Shown piece after piece: positions 1 through 8,880 of a stretch of DNA of 17,000 nucleotides. The notes beneath the pieces were generated by a model. It was not told the DNA's origin, searched no databases, and saw only the letters and a list, made by a program, of their open reading frames with translations. Positions within the stretch are counted from its first letter, which is position 1; every line of letters starts with the position of its first letter. Source of the stretch: Thoreauomyces humboldtii (taxonomy: Eukaryota; Chytridiomycota; Chytridiomycetes; Spizellomycetales; Powellomycetaceae); NCBI GenBank assembly GCA_027596035.1, contig JADGJA010000491.1, positions 1 to 17,000 of the forward strand, written 5' to 3'. The translations under genes were made by a program, and so were the position numbers.

Positions 1-53
1 GCGGCCGGGGCCGCGCCCCCGCCGGGGCGCCGCCCCCCCCCCCCCCCCCCCCC
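1..53. repeat. GC-only block ending in a 21-base C run at the sequence edge
   Basis: Positions 1-53 contain only G and C, and positions 33-53 are an unbroken run of C. The adjoining sequence from 54 onward is ordinary intron and exon sequence. The block sits exactly at the end of the given sequence and has no telomere-like repeat unit. The likeliest reading is a contig-end or sequencing artefact, such as poly-G calls seen on the opposite strand. A genuine GC-rich intron segment of the first gene cannot be excluded. Confidence 0.7.
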
Positions 54-99
54 GAAATCACGTTGACAGGGCAAGCTGACATACTTGCGGCTGTTCCAG

Positions 100-1403
100 A
101 ATGGTTCCCGTCTACGCTTTCTGTTCCTGCCTCGAGTTTCGACTTTTCTGGTACACGCCCTACATCGACGTGGTACGAGACTCGTACGAAGCGTTCGTGC
201 TGTACAGCTTCAACGTTCTCTTGTTGCTTTACCTTGGACCGGATCTCGACGCGCAACATGCCCGGATGCAAGGGAAGACGAGAAAGCGCTACCCGGCACC
301 GATGTGCTGCCTATGGTACAATCCTGCTGGATACGCATTCCTGCTCAATACGCGATACCTTGTCCTGCAATATGTGGTCGTGAGGTGGGTGGACCCCGCT
401 CGCTAGGGCCGGTTAGAAACCGATACTCATACGGACCGTGACTCAGACCAGCTACCACGATCATGGCCCTGATCTTCTACCTTGCGGGTGTGCTGTGTCC
501 CAACTCGAGCTCTCCGGCGCACGGGCAATTCTATGTGACCTACATCAATCTGATCAGCAGTACGCTCGCCGTGTACGGCCTCTTTACGCTGTACATCGTC
601 ATCAACAAAGACATCAAGGAACACAAGCCGCTGTGGAAGATCTTAGCTGTCAAGTTCATCGGTAACATCACACCCCATGAGTTTCATCTTTTGCGGGCAA
701 GACGAGCACGATGCTCATCCTTGTATTCCCTTGTCTCGTAGTCTTCTTCTCCTTCTGGCAGGGATTGGTCCTCGACGGCCTCATCTCCGTCGGCGTCATC
801 ACCTCCAACCGATTCTACGACTCGGAAGGCGCGGCGGACATGATCAACGCCTTCCTCGCCTGCTTCGAGATGGTCATCGCGGCTCTACTCCATCTGAAAG
901 CCTTTCCGGCCTCCGAGTTCATAGAACCGGGCAACGAGGGACTCAAGACGCAGGTCTGGCCCTCCATCCTGGACGCACTGAGTCCCATGCACATCCTTGC
1001 CGACATCACGTCCGCCCCACGAGAGGTCCGAGACCATCATCGGAGACGGAAGGAGAGGAGGGCGAAGAGGGAGCTTGGGGAGTTTGGAAACGCTTTCGAT
1101 TCCGATGCGATATCCATGGTGGACGTGGATCTCAAGGACGGAGGTGGGATCCGATCTCCGGTGAAGGCGGCGAGGAAGGGTTCCGCGGGTGTTCGAGGTC
1201 CGAGGCGATGGAGTGGCGGTGCGAACACGCCCTTGAAGTCGCAGACTGGGTTCGGAGAGGACGAGGTTTTGGAGGAAGGGGACGAGCATGAGGCTGGCTC
1301 GGGCCACTCATCGTCGTCCGAGGGATCCATGGAGGAAGGTCATGGAGGATTCGGTGCAGCAAAGTTTGGCAGCTCCGATCCGTTGCGACCAGAGGATCTG
1401 TGA
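100..1403 (+). CDS. DUF300/TMEM184-family (organic solute transporter alpha-like) membrane protein, 5' partial
   Basis: Exons 100-384, 447-661 and 742-1403 give 386 residues up to a TGA. The 5' end is missing: an intron tail with a CTGAC branch sequence at 76-80 and acceptor CAG at 97-99 precedes the first visible exon. Introns are 385-446 (GTGGGT...CAG) and 662-741 (GTAACA...TAG). Family features are the segments VVRDSYEAFVLYSF, RYPAPMCC, YVTYINLISSTLAVYGLF, FFSFWQGLVLDGL and AFPASEF, which carry the hydrophobic core and the conserved polar positions of DUF300 proteins. The family spans membranes, often of the vacuole or endosome, and its relatives include the steroid/solute transporter subunit Ost-alpha. 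The last 150 or so residues are charged and Ser/Gly-rich and probably disordered in the cytosol. The family call is firm; the substrate is unknown. Confidence 0.9.
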
Positions 1404-1763
1404 TTTTGGTTTTGAGGGGGAGTTGATTGGTTTTGGCTTTTTGGAACACGTAGTATATTTCGGCTGTTTGTCCAGAACGACATCAGACACAAAGAAACAA
1501 GTCTTTGCTCCATGCCTGGCAATTGGAGATCTTTTATGACCTAGTTCGAGTCTATGGCCTAGTCTACTTTGTTACATCCGCCACTTCAGACGCCGACAAG
1601 GCTTCCGATGACATGCGACCGCGTCTGCACAAACAGAAAACGCTGCGGCGGTGGCAAAACGTAGTCTGCAAGCGGGGATCGCGCCATCCTGATCGCATTG
1701 ATAGATACTTTCCTAGAAGATAAACCACGAAGAATGAGCCGGGAACACGGTAGCCAATGCTCA
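1404..1763. other. Convergent 3' intergenic region
   Basis: About 360 bases lie between the stop of the DUF300-family gene on the plus strand and the stop of the PPP1R36-like gene on the minus strand. It should hold both 3' untranslated regions and polyadenylation signals. No RNA gene, repeat or convincing coding segment was seen. Open frames here are short and lack splice support. Confidence 0.6.
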
Positions 1764-3607
1764 TTAGAATTGCACCCACCGCCGTCGTAGCCTTTCCCTT
1801 TCTCGCAGAGCTGCACTGCGAATGGGTCGACTGCGCTCTTCTGGTTCATCCTCGTCCTCGCCTGGAGGGCGCGACAAGCCGGCCAGATCACCATCTTCTC
1901 GCAACAGAGAGCTGGACGCGTACTCTGCCGTCTGTGCAGGTTCTTCCGTTTTGGTCCAGGCTCTGACAGGAGGGACCGGCTGTCCGATCCTCGCACTCCC
2001 CGGTGGGCCGAAATCTGGCTTCGAACTCGACGGACGTTGTCGCAGATGACCCGTGGAAGCCCGCGCACTGTTCTGTCTGATCATACGGGATGCGGACGGG
2101 GGTGCCATCGGATCCGACTTTCCGCCCGACCCGATATCGTCCGGCAAGAGCAACGCGATCGAGTCGACGGATCTATGGGCGGGCGCGCTTCGGATCGACC
2201 TTCGACGTCGCGCCGCTGCGGCGCTTCCCGTTCGGGATTCTGTACGGCTTGTGCCGAGGACCTTTGCGATGGCGGCGTCCGAGACGCCCCCGGCGTCAGG
2301 ACTCGCGGACTGATCGAGGGCTTGGTGGTTCTGGAAGAGACCTGATCGGAACAGGCGTTCCAGCTCTGCTGCAACGGTGGCACCGAAAGAGGGGAGACAC
2401 AGCACAGTGGCAATGATTTCTTTGGTGAATATGTATATGTACTGTCAGGGAGGCGATGGACGAGTTAGGCAGGTCTGAGATGTGATACTTGACGAGGGCA
2501 CGGAAAGATACCTCAAAATACATCCTCTCTTTAGTCGGCTCATGACTGTGCTCCGACACAAAGAGAAGAAGAAAGCAGTAGGCGTATGCGAAATCTTTCA
2601 GAGCTTTGTCACGCCCTGTTCGGCATTGCTCGAGGGTCATCTCCTCCCCGCCGAAAAGGGTATTTCTTCAATCATGTACTGCGTTAGCAGCTGTGACAGT
2701 CAAAGCCCGCATTTGTGTTGATGGCCTACTTTGCCGCATCGCTCAGGCCGGACGGTCGTGTTTGCTGGATCTCTATAAGGCCCAAACGGTTGGTAGACCG
2801 CGACCGTTCCAGAACCAGATTGCGCACAAACCACCTACAAGTGAAGGTAAAAAGTGAGAATGAGGATTATGCTGTTTGTCTCCACCTGAAGCTTGCCTGG
2901 TGTACAGCGTTCCCCGCGTCAGAAAATCGTTGAACTTGCTGGACTCAAGGATGGTCGTAAAGGACGGCGTTAGCTTGGAGATGGAAGTTCGCGACAGTGC
3001 GGCATCTTCAAAGAATGCCATCCACCCGAGTCAGCATGCGAGGGAAGACCAGATGACCGGGCGTTCATCTAAGGTACCTTTCAGGTCGTTCAAATCCCAA
3101 TCTTTTCCCCCGAAGGCGAACACTGTGCTAAGACCACATATCAGCGACGCGGCTGCTTGTCAAATAATGTACCTAAACGAATGAGCGTACTGCTTGACAG
3201 CTTTGTTTCTGGCTTGCAGCTTCTCCAGAAGGTTTGTGCTGCTAGGTACTGGCCTGCAGGCAAGTGCGTTCCGAATGTCAAGCTGCGCTGAGTTGGAACC
3301 AGTTGGTCGAGCCTGGCACTTACACAGGGCCCGTCCTCCACGACGTGTGCGACATCTTGCGTAGACCGATGGATTCGGGGACCGCCGTGGCAGCAAACAT
3401 GGCCTCGAAGTCCTTGTGGGTCCCTATGACATGCCAACCCACAGTCAGTCCATGATCTTCCGCAAGCGCACATAGACCAGCGTGACTGGTACCCAGAAGC
3501 GCTCCTCTCCGGGCAGGTCTTGGTCCACTGGATGCTGCACCCTCCATCAGCTTCGGGAACGCCGTTCCAGAGGTAGAAGCCCGACTCTTTTTCGTTGCCC
3601 GATTCAT
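1764..3607 (-). CDS. PPP1R36-like (PPPI_inhib family) protein, eight exons
   Basis: Reconstructed exons in transcript order are 3607-3493, 3423-3324, 3253-3173, 3127-3078, 3005-2897, 2834-2730, 2665-2512 and 2441-1764 (463 residues). All phases agree. The structured part runs to about residue 270. It contains LLEKLQARNKAVKQYA, FAFGGKDWDLNDLK, a helical stretch KALKDFAYAYCFLLLF, then FEYIYIFTKEIIATVL and AAELERLFRSGLF. This late pattern (acidic FE-Y start of a helix, then an E-x-x-R-L-F-R-S ending) resembles protein phosphatase 1 regulatory subunit 36. The last 190 or so residues are rich in Ser, Pro and Arg and probably disordered. The N-terminus is uncertain because the frame stays open upstream of the chosen ATG to about 3874. 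The family name rests on motif recall; the exon structure is better supported than the name. Confidence 0.6.
2835..2896 (-). other. Probable GC-AG intron
   Basis: Some intron is required here: read straight through, the frame reaches a stop before the next coding segment. The acceptor CTTGTAG at the 2835 end is clear. The best donor on the minus strand is CAG|GCAAGC, a GC-type donor, and it joins in phase 2 to a long coding-like exon. An alternative donor, GTACAC at 2905, has the same phase and would remove three residues. Confidence 0.5.
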
Positions 3608-4564
3608 TTTGTCGACAAAACGAAAGCCAAGCTGAAGGAAATGCAACGGGGACGGACCTGTAAGGGACAGCGGCGAAGGGGGACGGGAGGGGAGGAGGGG
3701 CCGCAACTTTCCCCTAGTTTGCCGCTGTCCAAACTCCCTTCCACCGACGATTACCAAATCATACTGCCGGTTATGACTGTACCTTCTCCCCATTGGGAGG
3801 GCATGTGCACTCCATGCCTGTTCGCCAACCATGCGGCTTCGTGAGGGTGTCCAGAAGCAATGTTTGCATCCCACACGATCGCCGATTACCCAAGATGAGC
3901 CGTCGCTCTCTTTACCTACTTTCTTTGCCCGTTTCTCGTAGAAAGAGAGAAAACTCTCCCTTGTTCAGTCCGTTTCGTATGGAGATGATCGTTGGGCATT
4001 CGACGAGAACAGACTCCCTGCATAGCGAGCGATGCCAAGCTAATCTACGCCGGTAGGAGAAGAGAATGTCCGCACGCACGTTGCCCCTGTGGTTTCTCGA
4101 CAGGTAGGGAAGTTCTGTGGAGGGAAACGCAGCACATGTCCCTCGGTTCACCTGTCCTCTCCCTCCTCCCCTGTCCTTCCTTCCTCATCGTTCGCTCCCC
4201 TCGCCCCCCTCGCGTCTCGTTGTGTGCGTCCCCGAGAAGAGAACAGGGCGAAGGTGGCTCTCCGCCATGGCTGCGACTCAAAGGCTTCCGCCCCCCTCTC
4301 CCTCCACACTCCCCCAGCAACCACGAGAGAAGGCCTTCCCCGCCAACCAACGGAAAACACTTTCTCTTAACTCACACAAGTCATACCCTTGCAACCCCCA
4401 GCCTCTACTCCATTCCACCCCCTCTAGCTCCCAAGGTCGGCCATCTCCAAACCCGGAGACTCATCTTCCCACCCTTTCCGCGTGCCTCCTGACGTCCAGT
4501 TCGAGGAGGAATTCAACCTGCCACACCCTCGGCATAAGGTCTTTGTCCCAATACGTTCACGGGC
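3608..4564. promoter_or_regulatory. Divergent intergenic region between the PPP1R36-like and FYR-domain genes
   Basis: This gap of about 960 bases should contain both promoters and 5' untranslated regions. Its right half is strongly C/T-rich on the plus strand, a composition common just upstream of fungal start codons. No TATA box stands out and no coding segment with family resemblance was found. Several open frames cross it, but they are low-complexity products of the pyrimidine bias. The frame of the PPP1R36-like gene also stays open into it for about 270 bases, so a longer N-terminus is possible. Confidence 0.5.
4135..4480 (+). repeat. Pyrimidine-rich tract upstream of the FYR-domain gene
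   Basis: Long stretches of C and T with few purines fill most of this interval, including runs such as CTCTCCCTCCTCCCCTGTCC. It ends less than 100 bases before the start codon at 4565. Such tracts are known core-promoter or 5' UTR features in fungi, and a role here is inferred from position. Confidence 0.55.
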
Positions 4565-6469
4565 ATGGCGCCTTCAACGACTGGCAAAGAGCGAAAGGAC
4601 AAGTCCGGAAGCAACTCCACTGGGGCAGGGCCGACTGAGGAAAAGTACAAGCAGCTCAAGAGAAAGGTTCGTCCGACCACAGCAGGTGCCTGCATTGTCC
4701 AGTCGTGTCTCTGGTCGACTTTGACTGACGCGCTCGTGTGCTCTCAACCTTCCAGTTGAAAGATGTGCTCCAGGTGAGGCACCTTCTGCTAGTCATTTGT
4801 TGCTGAGCGTACCTGTGGCCTCACACTCGTCATATACACTCAGGAGCACGATCATTTGAGTGGTCGTCTGGAGAAAGCCCGCTCAAAGATCTCTCATCTG
4901 AAGCGTGAGAAAGAGTTAGTCACCTGGCACCAATTTTGAAGGTCATGTCGCCCATCGGAGCTAACCGTCTTCACAATTCAAGACTTCTCCTGGACCGCTT
5001 GGAACGGCATGAGCACGCAAGCTCTTCCGAAAGCAACTCTGATGTCGCTGGGAGCACCGACGATGACTCGAGCGGAGGGAGTTCCGGTAGGGTCAACGCT
5101 TGCGCTTCAGCACGCAGTGGAAACACATTCTCACATTTCGAACGAGCAGACGACTCTCGAGGCTCGCAGGCTCGCGAAGGTCGTCCAGCCAAGCGTTTGA
5201 AGAGCGCCTACTCCCACCTGCAGGAGCAGTTCGCGTCTTCATCCAGGGAAACAACGCCTAGCCGGAGCAGTCGAGCACGGATCAAGCCCGCCGTCAAGCG
5301 ACCGCCAGTGATAACCAAATTACGCAAAATTCATGAAGTCGATCGGAATCCGGATGGCACGCCCGTCCTGCCGCTAAAAATGGGAATCCTCACTATATAC
5401 GATCTGGGGACCATAGTTTACGATCGAAAATCATTCCATACCGAGCGTTATATTTTCCCCGTCGGATATCGCATGTCGAGGTATCGTCTCGCCGACAGGT
5501 GTATGCTTGAATCCCTCAATCGCCTGCTGACAGTTCTCGATGGACAGAGGATATGCAAGTACAGTCGAGATAGGGAAAAACACGAACTATACCTGCAGGA
5601 TCTCAGATGGCGGCGATGGACCGCGATTCCATATCACCCCAGATGACGCATTAGAGACGACATATACAGCAACATCAGCTACCGGGGCTTGGACCGCCGT
5701 CATTCGCGCAGCGAATGCGCTCAGGGAACGGGAAAATAGCAACAGCGCGAGCGGACCAGACTACTTTGGCCTTGCGCATCCGAGCGTTTGCGCGCTCATT
5801 CAGGAGCTTCCGAACGCTGGAAAATGCGAAAACTATGTCCGCCAGCAGGTAATTTTGCAATGCCATTTAGCCTTAATGCGTCGCCTATTTGGACGGTAAG
5901 CTAAATCCTTGAATCAGTTTGAAGAGAGCAAGACCCCCCGAGTCTCCAGGCGCTCGGCGGCGAAATCCTCGGCGGCGGCTGTATCCGCAACATCACCTTT
6001 GGCACTTCCAAGCGATGCAGCTGCCCCGTCTTCTGACGACGTGCATGAAGTGCACGTTGTGCACGATCCGCCCTTGCCAGGGAGCAACAATAGAAATAGC
6101 GGCCCGCATACTGGTACAACTCTGCCTTCGATCGCTAGTTTCGACGAGCCTCCACCCCCATTCGTACCGGAGACGACGAGACAAGTCTCTAAGCATTCGA
6201 CATCTCCGAAGCTTCTGCCGTCGGAGACGGCCCACGCATGGTCGGAAAATGGCAGTATGCCGCTGGACCCAGAGGAAGAGGAGGAGGAGGATAGCGGAGG
6301 AAGCTCCGGGGACAGGAACGACGGGAACGATGGGAACGATGGTAACGACGCTAAGGATCCTAGAATCGGCCACCAGCAATATCGGCATGGCTCGAGCTCT
6401 AGCGGCAGCGCACGTGGAGATCCTGCCCAAAATCGCAGCGGGAGCACTTCACAGAAGGGTTTGGGCTAG
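4565..6469 (+). CDS. FYRN/FYRC-domain nuclear protein with N-terminal TFPT/INO80F-like coiled coil (TBRG1-like)
   Basis: Exons 4565-4666, 4756-4773, 4844-4914, 4983-5480, 5548-5848 and 5918-6469 give 513 residues with consistent phases. Residues 1-75 are a short charged helix region (EEKYKQLKRK, LEKARSKISHLKREKE, LLLDRLERHE) of the kind found in TFPT/INO80 subunit F. A Ser/Asp-rich linker follows. About residues 170-230 are FYRN, with LPLKMGILTIYDLG and FHTERYIFPVGYRMSR. Residues 231 to about 325 are FYRC, with YTCRISDGGDGPRF, SATGAWTAVI, FGLAHPSVCALIQELPNA and C-x-x-Y. The tail is disordered, with an acidic run and GND repeats. FYRN/FYRC occurs in chromatin proteins such as MLL/Trithorax and TBRG1; with no SET, PHD or JmjC domain, TBRG1 is the nearer match. 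A role in an INO80-type remodelling complex is inference. Confidence 0.88.
4756..4773 (+). other. 18-nt micro-exon of the FYR-domain gene
   Basis: This six-codon exon (LKDVLQ) is flanked by acceptor TTCCAG and donor GTGAGG and is in phase 0 on both sides. Its residues continue the heptad-like pattern between the first and third exons, which supports inclusion. Skipping it would keep the frame and shorten the coiled coil by six residues. Confidence 0.7.
6315..6350 (+). repeat. Coding 9-bp tandem repeat (Gly-Asn-Asp)
   Basis: Three to four copies of a nine-base unit close to GGGAACGAT encode a GND repeat in the disordered tail of the FYR-domain protein. Copies differ at third codon positions. 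It follows an acidic Glu run encoded by repeated GAG/GAA codons. It is probably a slippage-prone, length-variable region. Confidence 0.75.
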
Positions 6470-6776
6470 TACGCTGGAAATATCCAATTTATGCGATGGG
6501 CACCCTCATTTCTACCTCACATTTAGTCATGCATATATGTCCAGTGTGGTATTTGAGCTGCTGCCTGCCCCTAGGCCTGCCCGTTGTTGAGCAAACACGG
6601 GACGAGCTGGCGCTCGCGCGTCCAGGCGTCCAGTGCGCGTTCAGCACGTTCGACAGCGAAGTTTCCGTTCTTGCGTCGTTTCCTTCGGCATCGTCGTGAC
6701 GACGTCGTCTCGCACATACTGCGGCTACGAACGGCTAGAATACCTCGATTCCAACTCATTGCTTCAGTGTGAATAG
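6470..6776 (+). promoter_or_regulatory. Intergenic region upstream of the SERINC-family gene
   Basis: About 307 bases separate the FYR-domain stop from the SERINC start codon, with both genes on the plus strand. It should contain the first gene's 3' end and the second gene's promoter. No clear TATA box, CCAAT box or repeat was recognised, and no coding segment is supported. Confidence 0.45.
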
Positions 6777-8335
6777 ATGGGTGGCATTCTCAGTTGCTGT
6801 GTTGCCGATGCATGTAAGTGGTCCATGAGTGGGTGATAGGAGCTTCGCAAGGCTGACCTATCCTACCTGGTTTTCCAGTATGTTGCGCTGGAGCAGGGGC
6901 TTTGAAATGCTGCTGCTGTGCGATACCATGTAGAACATCCACGTCCACACGGCTCCTATACACTGTTGGATTCGTCGTCTCCACGGTCCTGGCTTGGGCG
7001 CTCAGGTAACCGAAAGGTACAAGAGCGGGCGGATACCCATCTCCCTGCCGAAGCCAGGCAACAACATCTCATTCATTTCCTCGTCTGTGAAAACAGTCAC
7101 TGGGCCCATGTTCTCGCTGCGAATTCGCATAATGCTGTGACGGCAGAATGTGGGGAAGCCTGCTACAATTACCTCGCCGTGTATCGAGTATCACTGTCGG
7201 TGGTGCTCTTCCATGGTACACTGTGCCTCTTGACCATCGGTGTGCGGACGTCATCGGATCCTCGAGGCGTGATTCAAAATGGGTATGGTTCAAAGATCCG
7301 TTGGGCTTCAGCAGGCATTTACAACGACTAAGTCTCTGGTTATAGCGTTTGGCCCGTAAAATTCCTGATTTGGTTCGGTACGCTGGTCGGCACATTCTTT
7401 ATCCCCGCTCAACATCTCGCCAATTACTGGATTGCCGCAATCACCTTTAGCGGACTGTTTATCCTGCTGCAATCTTATATTCTCGTGAGTTCAGAATCTT
7501 TGTCCTAGTCATTAGCTCAAAAGCGGACGCTCATCTTGTTTTCCTACGACAGGTCGATTTCGGATGGAACTGGTCAACGAGTTGGGTCACCAATTGGGAG
7601 GAGACAAACAATCCACTTTGGAAGTTCCTCCTGATCTTTTTCACGCTGACGAAATACTCGGTCGTCATCGCGGGCACGGTGGTGCTATACCTGTACTTTA
7701 CGACAAACTCGGGATGTGGTCTCAACATCATGTACGTCACCGTCAACCTGATCCTGGTGCTGGCCATCTCAATACTTTCTCTGCTCCCCGCCGTCCAAAA
7801 CGCCAATCCGCGGTCCGGGATCTTCCAGTCGGCGATCCTGTCCCTCTACGCAACGTACCTGGTCGGCAGCGCCATCGGATCCGAACCCAACGACGCAGGG
7901 GGGTTCCACTGCAGTCCACAGACACCCGGGACAGGGGAAGACGCACTGTCACGAGCCATGGTCTACGTAGGTCTAGCCATCACCTTCCTAGCCCTGGGCT
8001 ATTCCGCCGTGAGCGCCGGTTCCATGTCCCCTTGGACGCGGACGGACGTGGAGACGGGCGGTTCGGACCCTCACGACGAGACGGAGGAGACGACCTACTC
8101 GTACGCCTTCTTCCACTTTGTCTTCGTCCTGGCCGCCATGTACATGGCCGCCGTCATCACGAACTGGAGCACCCTGGAGTTGGGGTCCGACACCGCCGCC
8201 GTCACGAACTATGCGGTGAATCAAGGGTTCGCGAGCGTCTGGGTCAAGATCGCGACGAGTTGGGCTTGCATCGTACTTTATACTTGGACGTTACTCGCTC
8301 CGCTCGTCTTCCCGGACCGTGATTTCAGTGTGTGA
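6777..8335 (+). CDS. TMS1: SERINC/TMS1-family membrane protein
   Basis: Exons 6777-6813, 6879-7005, 7097-7282, 7346-7484 and 7553-8335 give 423 residues. Most introns have clear signals, such as GTAAGT...CTGAC...CCAG for the first. The N-terminus is Cys-rich (MGGILSCC, then CCAGAG and KCCCCAIPC), typical of the family. About ten hydrophobic segments follow. Landmarks are YNYLAVYRVSL, GVRTSSDPRGVIQNG, WPVKFLIWFGT, FFIP, VDFGWNW, NPLWKFLLIFFTLTKYSVVI and, near the end, SYAFFHFVFVLAAMYMAAVITNW and SVWVKIATSWACIVLYTW. SERINC/TMS1 proteins are multi-pass membrane proteins linked to serine-containing lipids and lipid scrambling. The 423 residues are slightly short for the family (about 450-490). 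The second intron (7006-7096) has the weakest boundary, so a few residues in the first loop are uncertain. Confidence 0.93.
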
Positions 8336-8880
8336 ACATGGGAAAGTGCCTGTTCTGTGTTGATTGAACTGTAATAATATCTCGAGTCGGGAACTGCCCC
8401 GAACTTTGCCTGTGGATTGCCCATTTCGAGACTAGTTTCAATATTTCAATATCAGTATCGAGATGCTGGTTCAGGAAGTCCACTTTTGCCCGCCGTGTGC
8501 CCAGCAACTGACCGGCACAATGTCAGTAATGCCATCGTATGCCATATCGATTTTGATCTTCGGTGTTCTCCTCAAAGTGAACATCTCGTCGAGAAAAAGG
8601 TTGCCTACCGGCCAAAAGAAACGCAAGCCAGAATCTCGCCAAGTCCGTGAGGTTCTAAGTCACTGTCATCTTTTTATGCTCTTTCATTCCGTTGCCGGTG
8701 CGGTCGCCATCGCAACTAATCCAACCGACTCGAAGTACAGGGACCATCCAGTGAACCGTACTGGTATTCGACAGCGTTTCCTTCAACACATGGCCGAAAT
8801 TCGGCTCATTCGATGCTCGAATGGCGAGATCGAGTGAAGATATCGCGCTCGAGATGGACGGGTTTGACGAAAGGTTTCAT
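8336..8880. other. Convergent 3' intergenic region
   Basis: About 545 bases lie between the stops of the SERINC gene (plus) and the acylated coiled-coil gene (minus). The first part is AT-richer, as expected for 3' untranslated sequence. A 124-codon plus-strand frame at 8463-8837 crosses it, but it matches no family I know and has no promoter context. Nothing else was recognised. Confidence 0.5.

Noticed and set aside
1..53. Telomere at the sequence end
   Set aside because: There is no repeated telomeric unit. The block is irregular GC followed by a pure C run.
677..1291. 204-codon plus-strand frame overlapping the DUF300 gene
   Set aside because: The DUF300 exon in another frame carries the recognisable membrane core. 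This frame is Arg/Gly-rich shadow.
2081..2413. Alternative minus-strand reading (Ser/Pro-rich) of the PPP1R36-like tail via donor GTACAT and acceptor TTGCAG
   Set aside because: It looks plausible as disordered protein but would lose the continuous helix FEYIYIFTKEIIATVL to AAELERLFRSGLF, which the GTATCT...CTGACAG intron preserves.
4117..4638. 173-codon plus-strand frame upstream of the FYR-domain gene
   Set aside because: It is a Pro/Ser/Thr-rich translation of a pyrimidine tract and overlaps the true first exon in another frame.
5914..6447. 177-codon minus-strand open frame
   Set aside because: It is the complement of the last exon of the FYR-domain gene. Its Ser-rich composition mirrors the Glu/Asp repeats.
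8463..8837. 124-codon plus-strand frame between convergent genes
   Set aside because: No family match, no splice or promoter context, and it lies in a likely 3' UTR region.
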